NCBI RefSeq assembly: GCF_028462495.1
Contig: NZ_JAQOWX010000067.1
Coordinates: 1-31,132, forward strand
Reading direction: 5' to 3'
DNA: 31,132 nt
Origin: Roseateles_E sp005503085
Lineage (GTDB): Bacteria > Pseudomonadota > Gammaproteobacteria > Burkholderiales > Burkholderiaceae_C
Positions 25,746 through 31,132 of the stretch are shown here, in pieces. A program made the position numbers and the translations under genes. The notes under the pieces are model-generated. The model worked only from the letters and a program-made list of their open reading frames with translations, was not told where the DNA came from and searched no databases. Position 1 is the stretch's first letter. The number at the start of each line of letters is the position of its first letter.

Positions 25746-26434
25746 GTGCAGTCCTGAACTCGGCCGCTTCGCTGGCCCATGTGCGTGCCGTGCTCTTTGA
25801 CCTCGACGGCACGCTGATCGACAGCGCGCCCGATCTGGCGGGTGCTGCCAACGAGATGCGCATCGAGCGCGGCCTCGATCCCTTGCCCTATGAGGCGCTG
25901 CGTCCGATGGTGGGCTCGGGCGCGCGCGGTATGTTGGGGCGGGCTCTGGACGTTGGTCCTGGTCATGCAGACTTCGAGCTGCTGCGCGCCGATTTTCTGG
26001 ATCGCTACGAGCGCCGCATGCTGCGTCTGACCGCTGTGTTTGAAGCGATGCAGCCGGTGCTGCATGCGCTGAGCACAGCGGCCATGCCCTGGGCCATCGT
26101 GACGAACAAGGCCGAACGCTTCGCGCTGCCGATGACACGGGCGCTGGGCCTGTTCGAGCAGGCCGGCGCGGTGATCGGCGGCGACACCACGCCGCATGCC
26201 AAGCCGCATCCCGGCCCATTGCTGGAAGCGGCGCGTCGCCTCGGCATCGCGCCCGAGCTGTGTGTCTATATCGGCGACGACGAACGTGATGTGCAGGCCG
26301 GTCGCGCCGCCGGCATGGCCACGGTCGCTGCCGGCTGGGGCTATCTGGGGCAGGGGGCCGGCGTCGAGGCCTGGGGCGCAGATATTGTCATCAATGAGCC
26401 GGCCCAGCTCTTGAAAGAACTGGTTCTGCCTTAA
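25742..26434 (+). CDS. HAD phosphatase, phosphoglycolate phosphatase (Gph) or MupP type
   Basis: A 230-residue HAD hydrolase with a C1 cap. The nucleophile Asp20 and Asp22 lie in VLFDLDGTLIDSAPDL; VTNKAERFA holds motif II, KPHPGPLLEA motif III, and GDDERDVQAGRAAGM motif IV. Annotation by similarity would give Gph, which removes 2-phosphoglycolate. In Pseudomonas, however, the gene next to ubiG is mupP, an N-acetylmuramic acid 6-phosphate phosphatase of peptidoglycan recycling, and the same pairing is seen here, so the substrate is left open. The ATG overlaps the ubiG stop (ATGA). The stop is 13 bases before the tmRNA, whose promoter probably lies in the end of this gene. Confidence 0.88.
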   Translation: MSAVLNSAASLAHVRAVLFDLDGTLIDSAPDLAGAANEMRIERGLDPLPYEALRPMVGSGARGMLGRALDVGPGHADFELLRADFLDRYERRMLRLTAVFEAMQPVLHALSTAAMPWAIVTNKAERFALPMTRALGLFEQAGAVIGGDTTPHAKPHPGPLLEAARRLGIAPELCVYIGDDERDVQAGRAAGMATVAAGWGYLGQGAGVEAWGADIVINEPAQLLKELVLP

Positions 26435-26442
26435 ACTACAAG
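26411..26442 (+). promoter_or_regulatory. Possible tmRNA promoter
   Basis: TTGAAA at 26411-26416 resembles a -35 box and TAAACT at 26432-26437 a -10 box, 10 bases before the mature tmRNA 5' end. The 15-base spacer is short and the -10 is imperfect, so this is tentative. It overlaps the last codons of the phosphatase gene. Confidence 0.35.
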
Positions 26443-26447
26443 TCTTA

Positions 26448-26819
26448 GGGGCCGACCCGGTTTCGACGTGGGTGCGGATCCGAAGTAGGGCATGTCGAGC
26501 ACCAGTCCGCTCGTAAAACCACTGGAAACAAAGTAACTGCAAACGACTCTACGTTCGCACTCGCTGCTTAATTGCAGTTGAGCTTCTCAACGGCAGGCCG
26601 ATGGGCCGGGCTCAAGTCGCAAGACGGAAAGCTGAGAAGTCATTCACATCGGCTGGTTTCTTGTCGGGTCACTCGATAGGGAACAAGATTTAGTGACTGG
26701 CGGGAAAGGTAGCGTGCCGCTGCGCGACCTGAACGCGAGATTCAAATCAGACGGCTACACATGTAGAACTGCTCGGTGATGGCTTGCGGACGGGGGTTCA
26801 ATTCCCCCCGGCTCCACCA
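26448..26819 (+). ncRNA. ssrA: Transfer-messenger RNA (tmRNA)
   Basis: A 372-base RNA that frees stalled ribosomes and tags the unfinished protein. The 5' end GGGGCCGACCCGGTTTCGAC and the 3' end with GGGGGTTCAATTCCCCCC, then GGCTCCACCA, form the tRNA-like domain: GGGGCCG pairs with CGGCTCC to make the acceptor stem, the T arm is GGGGGTTCAATTCCCCC, and CCA is encoded. The mRNA-like part has the resume codon GCA at 26539 and a stop TAA at 26569-26571. Pseudoknot regions lie on both sides. It is a one-piece tmRNA. The phosphatase gene ends 13 bases upstream and a strong terminator follows. Confidence 0.97.
26539..26571 (+). other. tmRNA tag reading frame, ANDSTFALAA
   Basis: Reading from the GCA resume codon gives ANDSTFALAA and a TAA stop. 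The start AND and the end ALAA are the usual recognition ends for SspB/ClpXP-type proteolysis; the middle STF differs from ENY of E. coli. Confidence 0.92.
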
Positions 26820-26860
26820 TTCAACGATCTCGGGACATCCCAGATGATCCGGAGAAATCC

Positions 26861-26898
26861 AAAAGGCCTAAGTAAATCAATTACTTAGGCCTTTTTTC
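26861..26898 (+). terminator. Strong Rho-independent terminator after tmRNA
   Basis: A perfect 15-base stem (26861-26875 with 26881-26895) around the loop ATCAA, with six T at the 3' side. The A run on the 5' side would also allow termination on the opposite strand. It isolates ssrA from the MocR-type gene. Confidence 0.93.
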
Positions 26899-26945
26899 TT
26901 GTACAGGGTCGGCACGGATGCTTGCTCTACATCCCGCCGTGAAAC

Positions 26946-27001
26946 GCACAAATTTCTGCACAACAGCTGAGGTCGAACTGTTGTGCATCGAAAGTTGTGC
27001 A
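26946..27001. promoter_or_regulatory. Cluster of TTGTGCA half-sites upstream of the MocR-type gene
   Basis: TTGTGCA occurs at 26981-26987 and 26995-27001 as direct repeats. Its inverse TGCACAA is at 26957-26963 and a shortened inverse GCACAA at 26946-26951. The inner two are part of a perfect ten-base inverted repeat, TGCACAACAG (26957-26966) and CTGTTGTGCA (26978-26987). The cluster ends 32 bases before the start codon. MocR/GabR-type regulators typically bind repeated half-sites near their own gene, so this is the best candidate for an autoregulatory operator. Confidence 0.55.
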
Positions 27002-27033
27002 TCTGCGCGGTATCAGACACGCCCAGGAATCCG

Positions 27034-28452
27034 ATGAAACGTTACGAGGCCTATGCCGAGTCCATTGCCCAGCGCATCCGCAGCGGCAGCCTGAAGCCCG
27101 GCGATCGCCTGCCCTCGGTGCGTGAGGTCCGGGGGCAGCAGGGGCTCAGCGCCTCGACGATTTTCTCGGCCTATTACCTGTTGGAAACCCAGGGGCTGGT
27201 CGAGGCGCGGGCGCGTTCTGGCTATTACGTGCTGAGCCGGCCCACCCTTGGCGAGCCGGAGCCCGCCGCCAGCGAACCGCTGAGTCACAGCATGACGGTG
27301 GATGTGTCGGCTCTGGTGTTCCAGGTGCTGGCCCAGGCGCGCCAGCGCGAGCTGGTGCCGCTGGGGTCGGCATTTCCGTCGCCGACCCTGTTTCCGCTGG
27401 AGGTGTTGGCGCGCGGCATGGGGCGGGCGATGCGGGCCATGGATCCGTGGCGCACCGTGGAGGACATGTCACCGGGCAGTGGCGAGCTGCGGCACCAGAT
27501 CTCGCTGCGCTATGGCCTGGCCGGCATCGATGTGCCGCCGTCCGAGATCGTCGTGAGCAATGGCGCGATGGAAGCGTTGAACCTCTGCCTGGAGGTGAGC
27601 ACGCAGCCGGGCGATGTGGTGGCCATCGAGACCCCGTGCTTCTATGCCGCGCTGCAGGCCCTGGAGCGGCGCGGGCTGCGGGCGGTGGAGGTGGAGACCC
27701 ATCCGCGCAGCGGCGTGGATCTGGACTCGCTGCAGCGCGTGCTGGCACAGCATCCGGTCAAGGCCTGCTGGTTCATGCCGACCTTCCAGAACCCGATGGG
27801 CGGCACCATGCCTGATGATGCCAAGGCCAGGCTGGTCGAGATGCTGAGCGCGCGGCGCATCCCGCTGATCGAGGACGATGTCTATGGCGAGCTGCACCAC
27901 GGCCCGCGCCGCCCGCCGCCGGCCAAGGCCTGGGACCGCGAGGGCTGGGTGATGCACTGCAGCTCCTTCTCGAAATCGCTGGCACCGGGCTACCGGGTGG
28001 GCTGGGTGGCGGGCGGGCGTTTCGCGACCGCGCTGGGGCGGCACAAGCTGATGAGCTCGCTGGCGGTTTCCTTGCCCTCGCAGCTGGCGCTGCAGGAGTT
28101 TCTGCAGCAAAACAGCTTCGACCGCCATCTGCGCAGCCTGCGGCATGCGCTCAGCCGCCAGCAGGCCTCGGCGCTGCGCGTCATTGCGCGCGAGTTCCCT
28201 GCCGGCACCCGGGTGACCCGGCCCGAGGGCGGCTATTTTCTGTGGGTCGAGCTGCCGGCCGCCGTGGACGCGCTGGAGGTGCATCGCCGCGCGATGGCCT
28301 GCGGCGTCGGTGTCGCACCCGGGCATCTGTTCTCCGCCGACCGGCGCTACCGCCACCATCTGCGCATCAACCATGGCTATCCGGGCGACAGCCGTTTCGA
28401 AGCGGCGCTGTGCAGCCTGGGGCGCATCGTCAGCGAGCTGGCCTTGAAGTGA
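27034..28452 (+). CDS. MocR-family regulator (GntR winged helix + aminotransferase fold)
   Basis: A 472-residue protein. The N-terminal GntR winged helix (about 1-68) has SLKPGDRLPSVREV and GLSASTIFSAYYLLETQGLV; the rest (about 95-470) is a class I aminotransferase fold with Asn253 in TFQNPMGG, Asp281-Asp282 in LIEDDVYGEL, the PLP-binding Lys314 in SSFSKSLAPGYRVGW and a late Arg in HHLRINHG. MocR proteins such as GabR, PdxR and TauR use PLP or a PLP adduct as sensor and usually do not act as free aminotransferases. The target pathway is unknown. The ATG at 27034 has AGGA at a good distance and gives the usual N-terminus. Half-sites upstream suggest self-control. The GAF-EAL gene follows at 97 bases on the same strand. 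Confidence 0.92.
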   Translation: MKRYEAYAESIAQRIRSGSLKPGDRLPSVREVRGQQGLSASTIFSAYYLLETQGLVEARARSGYYVLSRPTLGEPEPAASEPLSHSMTVDVSALVFQVLAQARQRELVPLGSAFPSPTLFPLEVLARGMGRAMRAMDPWRTVEDMSPGSGELRHQISLRYGLAGIDVPPSEIVVSNGAMEALNLCLEVSTQPGDVVAIETPCFYAALQALERRGLRAVEVETHPRSGVDLDSLQRVLAQHPVKACWFMPTFQNPMGGTMPDDAKARLVEMLSARRIPLIEDDVYGELHHGPRRPPPAKAWDREGWVMHCSSFSKSLAPGYRVGWVAGGRFATALGRHKLMSSLAVSLPSQLALQEFLQQNSFDRHLRSLRHALSRQQASALRVIAREFPAGTRVTRPEGGYFLWVELPAAVDALEVHRRAMACGVGVAPGHLFSADRRYRHHLRINHGYPGDSRFEAALCSLGRIVSELALK

Positions 28453-28549
28453 GGGCTTGTGCGACCATAGGGCTGTAGCACCGGCAAAGCCGGGCACACC
28501 GGGTGTCCCCATCGACACGCGGAGGACTGCAGTTTTAAGGAGGCCGCAG

Positions 28550-29785
28550 TTGAAAGCACTACTCGCTACCGCCGTTGCGGAACTCGCGCGCGACACCTCT
28601 CGGGGATCGACTGGCGCGGCAAAACCACCCCTGGCGCGTGCGCTGCACGCCATCCGCACCCATCTGGACATGGATGTCGCCTTCATTTCGGAGATGGTGG
28701 AGGGCCGCCGGGTCTTTCGCCATGTCGATGCGCGCCCGGGAAATGATCTGGTGCAGGTCGGCAATTCCGATCCCTTGGAAGACAGCTACTGCCAGCGCGT
28801 CATCGATGGCCGGCTGCCCGAGCTGATGACCGACGCCTGCTTGAACGCCGAGGCCCTGAGCCTGCCGGTGACGCGGGCCTTGCCGGTCGGCGCGCATCTG
28901 AGCGTGCCGATACGGCTCGGCGATGGGCAGGTCTATGGCACCTTCTGCTGTTTCAGCCACACGCCGGACAGCAGTCTGACGGCGCGTGATCTGGCGATGA
29001 TGCGTGTCCTGGCCGAGATGGTCGCCGAGCAGATCCAGGAGGAGCTGTCGACGCGCCAGGCCATCCAGGTGCTGGATCAGCGCATCGACACGGTGCTGGA
29101 GTCCGGCGGCTTGCAGATGGTCTACCAACCCATCTTCGATGTGCAAACGAATCGTGCCATCGGCTTCGAGTCGCTGGCGCGCTTCTCCTCGGACCCCTAC
29201 CGGTCGCCGGATGTCTGGTTTTCCGAAGCCGCGATGGTCAAGCGCGAACTGGAACTGGAGTCCCAGGCGATTCGCATCGCGCTGGGCGCCTTGCCGCAAC
29301 TGCCCCCTGAGGTGTATGTCGCCGTCAACGCCTCTCCCGAGATGATTGTCAAAGGCGATGTCGCCGGCATGCTGAAAGGACTGCCGCTGGACAGAATCGT
29401 GGTCGAGGTCACGGAGCACCAGACCGTCGAGCGCTACGAGGATATCGCCGCCGTGATGAGGCCTCTGCAGGCGCAGGGCCTGCGCGTCGCCATCGACGAG
29501 GCCGGCGCCGGCTACGCCGGCGTCCGACCCATTCTGAATCTGCACCCCCATATCGTGAAGCTCGACATCAGCATCACGCGCGCCATCGACACCGATCACT
29601 CGCGACGCGCGCTGGCGGCGGCGCTGCGCGGATTTGCGCTCGAGACCGGCTGCAGCATCGTCGCCGAGGGCGTCGAGACCTCGTCCGAGCTGGACACCCT
29701 CCGAGGACTGGGCATCAGCAGTGCGCAGGGCTATCACCTGGGCCGACCGATGCTGCTGCAGCAGGCGCAAGCGCTGATCCATTGA
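28550..29785 (+). CDS. GAF-EAL domain protein, probable c-di-GMP phosphodiesterase
   Basis: A 411-residue soluble protein: GAF sensor domain (about 25-165; EDSYCQRVIDGRLPELMTD), then an EAL domain (about 175-411) that would cut c-di-GMP. Active-site positions are Glu207 (ESL in place of EAL), Asn260, Glu289 (EVTEH), Asp316, Lys337, Glu373/Glu376 (AEGVET) and Gln393. The metal motif, DDFGTG in most active enzymes, is DEAGAG, so the second Asp is Glu317. Activity is therefore plausible but not certain. No GGDEF domain or membrane helix is present. The start is taken as TTG at 28550 because AAGGAGG lies six bases upstream; an earlier ATG at 28457 has no such site. It follows the MocR-type gene and converges on bciA. 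Confidence 0.88.
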   Translation: MKALLATAVAELARDTSRGSTGAAKPPLARALHAIRTHLDMDVAFISEMVEGRRVFRHVDARPGNDLVQVGNSDPLEDSYCQRVIDGRLPELMTDACLNAEALSLPVTRALPVGAHLSVPIRLGDGQVYGTFCCFSHTPDSSLTARDLAMMRVLAEMVAEQIQEELSTRQAIQVLDQRIDTVLESGGLQMVYQPIFDVQTNRAIGFESLARFSSDPYRSPDVWFSEAAMVKRELELESQAIRIALGALPQLPPEVYVAVNASPEMIVKGDVAGMLKGLPLDRIVVEVTEHQTVERYEDIAAVMRPLQAQGLRVAIDEAGAGYAGVRPILNLHPHIVKLDISITRAIDTDHSRRALAAALRGFALETGCSIVAEGVETSSELDTLRGLGISSAQGYHLGRPMLLQQAQALIH

Positions 29786-29814
29786 GCTTGGGCATGCGTT
29801 GTTGGCTTGCGCTG

Positions 29815-30039
29815 CTTCAGAACACCGCATGATCCCCGCGCTCCGGCAGCGCGGCCGAGCCTTGGGCCAGCTCGGCGTAAAAGCCCCCCAGCGTCTGCCG
29901 CCCGGTCGAGGGTGTGGCTGCGGCGTNCTTCAGAACACCGCATGATCCCCGCGCTCCGGCAGCGCGGCCGAGCCTTGGGCCAGCTCGGCGTAAAAGCCCC
30001 CCAGCGTCTGCCGCCCGGTCGAGGGTGTGGCTGCGGCGT
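29815..30039. repeat. Two identical 112-bp copies around a single N (assembly join)
   Basis: Bases 29815-29926 and 29928-30039 are identical over all 112 positions, separated only by the N at 29927. The second copy is the genuine 3' end of bciA with its stop codon; the first repeats the same end and the few bases past it. This pattern arises when two overlapping contig ends are placed side by side without merging. The true gap between the GAF-EAL and bciA stop codons is then about 31 bases. Confidence 0.93.
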
Positions 30040-30925
30040 CATAGCGGCCGCTGGCCGGGTCCAGCGCCAGCATGGACTCCGTCGCGTAGTAGCGGCCGAT
30101 GCGGGCCAGCTCGGCCTTGACGGCCAGTGACGGCAGCACCCGGCCCAGGCCGGCGAGCACGGCGATGATGGTGTCGAGCAGCGCGACCGGCACCTGCTTG
30201 AAGCGTGGCTCGCGGCCCAGCGCCGCGAACAGCAGCTCGCCCTGCTGGCGTGGCGTCAGGGCAGGGCCGGGGCCGCTGATCGGCAGGATGCGGTTGCGGC
30301 GCGCGGGGCCGTCCAGGCAGTCGGCGAGATAGTCGGCCAGGTCGGTGTCGCTGATCGGCTTGCAGGCGTTCAGACGGCCGTCGCCGAAGACCAGAAAAGG
30401 CTTGCCTCGGCGCACCCGCTCGATCTGGCCCGACAGCGATTTGAAGAAGGCGGTGGGCCGCACGATGCTGTAACTCAGCCCCGATGCGATCAGCGCCTGT
30501 TCGAAGGCCAGCTTGGCCTGCTGGAAGGCGAGCAGCGGTTTTTGCACGCAGATCGCCGACAGCAGCACCATCTGAGTGACGCCCGCTTGTTGCGCCGCTG
30601 CCAGCGCGTGCAGATGGGCCTGATGGTCGATAGCCCAGGCGTCGTGTGGTGCGCCGGTGCGAGAGGCCAGGCAGGAGACCAGGGCGTCGAAGCGCTCGCC
30701 GCGAAAACCCTCGTCGGCCAGCGAGGCGGGCGAGCCGACGTCGCCGAAGCGGACCGTGGCGCCGGCCAGCAGCCGCTCGATGTCCGGCGCACTCATCCGG
30801 CCACCGACGCCGGCGCGCGGTCGCACGAAGCAGACCACCTCGTGGCCGCGCCGCAGCAGCGCGCGCACCGTGGCCTGGCCGATGGTGCCGGTGGCACCCA
30901 GCATTAAGACGCGCCGGGCTGTCAT
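29930..30925 (-). CDS. bciA: 3,8-divinyl (proto)chlorophyllide 8-vinyl reductase BciA
   Basis: A 331-residue NAD(P)H-dependent reductase of the atypical short-chain family, acting in bacteriochlorophyll synthesis by reducing the C8 vinyl group. The nucleotide site is GATGTIG (10-16). The long shared blocks VSCLASRTG, LLSAICVQKPLLAFQQAKL, YSIVRPTAFFKSLSGQIE, FLVFGDGRLNACKPISD, LPISGPGPALTPRQQGE and IGRYYATESMLALDP agree with BciA and with plant DVR, which makes the call firm. The ATG overlaps the crtC stop by four bases, so the pair is co-transcribed. The stop lies just inside the duplicated assembly segment, but the gene itself reads intact. Confidence 0.93.
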   Translation of the reverse strand: MTARRVLMLGATGTIGQATVRALLRRGHEVVCFVRPRAGVGGRMSAPDIERLLAGATVRFGDVGSPASLADEGFRGERFDALVSCLASRTGAPHDAWAIDHQAHLHALAAAQQAGVTQMVLLSAICVQKPLLAFQQAKLAFEQALIASGLSYSIVRPTAFFKSLSGQIERVRRGKPFLVFGDGRLNACKPISDTDLADYLADCLDGPARRNRILPISGPGPALTPRQQGELLFAALGREPRFKQVPVALLDTIIAVLAGLGRVLPSLAVKAELARIGRYYATESMLALDPASGRYDAAATPSTGRQTLGGFYAELAQGSAALPERGDHAVF

Positions 30926-31131
30926 GACCCGACCCCCGTTGCCCGACGCGGCATTCGGAAGGGCAGCAGCGCCTGAACCCAGGGCTGGCGAAAGCGTTGC
31001 AGCGACAGGCTTTCATGCACGGCCAGGCCGCCGTCCAGCGGGTCGCGCAGCAGCGAGCGGCTGTAGAAAGGCCCGCTCTCCAGCGTGGCCAGCAGCTCGG
31101 GCGCCTGCGCGGCGCGCGTGCTGCGCGCCAG
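30922..31131 (-). CDS. crtC: Carotenoid 1,2-hydratase CrtC, C-terminal fragment
   Basis: Only the last 69 codons are in the window. The readable part includes PFYSRSLLRD, then AVHESLSLQRFRQPWVQALL and PFRMPRRA. A Ser/Thr-Arg-rich stretch, the AVHESL segment and the PFRMPRR ending are what I recall for the C-terminus of CrtC, the acyclic carotenoid 1,2-hydratase that adds water to neurosporene or lycopene in spheroidene and spirilloxanthin synthesis. The stop is fused to the bciA start (ATGA). The neighbouring bacteriochlorophyll gene supports a photosynthesis cluster. The call rests on a short stretch, so it is less certain than bciA. Confidence 0.75.
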   Translation of the reverse strand: MARSTRAAQAPELLATLESGPFYSRSLLRDPLDGGLAVHESLSLQRFRQPWVQALLPFRMPRRATGVGS

Positions 31132-31132
31132 C

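Noticed and set aside
29734..30042. Small open frames crossing the N at 29927
   Set aside because: They depend on the duplicated assembly segment and contain an unknown residue; they vanish when the copies are merged.

Overview
The window is high-GC chromosomal DNA from a betaproteobacterium of the order Burkholderiales, most likely a phototrophic member of the Rubrivivax/Roseateles/Leptothrix group. The housekeeping proteins (GyrA, S1, IHF-beta, SerC, PheA, TyrA, UbiG) look betaproteobacterial, and AroA is fused to cytidylate kinase. The right edge carries bciA (divinyl chlorophyllide 8-vinyl reductase) and the 3' end of crtC (carotenoid 1,2-hydratase), which belong to bacteriochlorophyll and carotenoid synthesis. 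The genus is inferred from these features; no search was run.

Layout. (1) 1-1893, minus strand: a predicted Tat-exported intradiol-dioxygenase-like lipoprotein, an OmpR-type response regulator, and the 5' end of its sensor kinase. (2) 1999-4030, minus: msbA (lipid A flippase) and a small secreted ComEA-like helix-hairpin-helix protein. (3) 4183-6782, plus: the ADP-heptose genes gmhA-hldA-hldC-gmhB, tightly packed. (4) 6795-11788, minus: five glycosyltransferases that meet gmhB tail to tail and probably build the lipopolysaccharide core. (5) 11796-24044, minus: lapB, lapA, ihfB, rpsA, aroA-cmk, tyrA, pheA, serC, a DUF2059 secreted protein and gyrA, a long same-strand run. (6) 24310-26434, plus: an OmpA-family protein with its own terminator, then ubiG and a HAD phosphatase overlapping by four bases. 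(7) 26448-26819: tmRNA (ssrA) followed by a very strong terminator. (8) 27034-29785, plus: a MocR-type regulator and a GAF-EAL c-di-GMP protein. (9) 29930-31132, minus: bciA and partial crtC.

How they fit together: much of the left two thirds concerns the outer membrane. GmhA, HldA, GmhB and HldC make ADP-heptose; the GT9 heptosyltransferase-like enzyme and its neighbours would use it and other sugars on lipid A; MsbA flips the product; LapA/LapB control LPS synthesis and assembly. The middle is an aromatic amino acid and serine block linked to translation (rpsA) and DNA architecture (ihfB, gyrA).

Points that deserve attention: HldC has Pro in place of the last His of its HxGH nucleotidyltransferase motif; the GAF-EAL protein has Glu at the second position of the DDFG metal motif; a cluster of TTGTGCA half-sites precedes the MocR gene; the rpsA leader holds nested inverted repeats; and the single N at 29927 sits between two identical 112-bp copies, almost certainly a contig-join artefact. 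No rRNA, tRNA, insertion sequence, prophage or CRISPR array was seen, and no gene-free stretch exceeds 300 bases. I did not find a convincing wholly new system; the best candidates are the items above.
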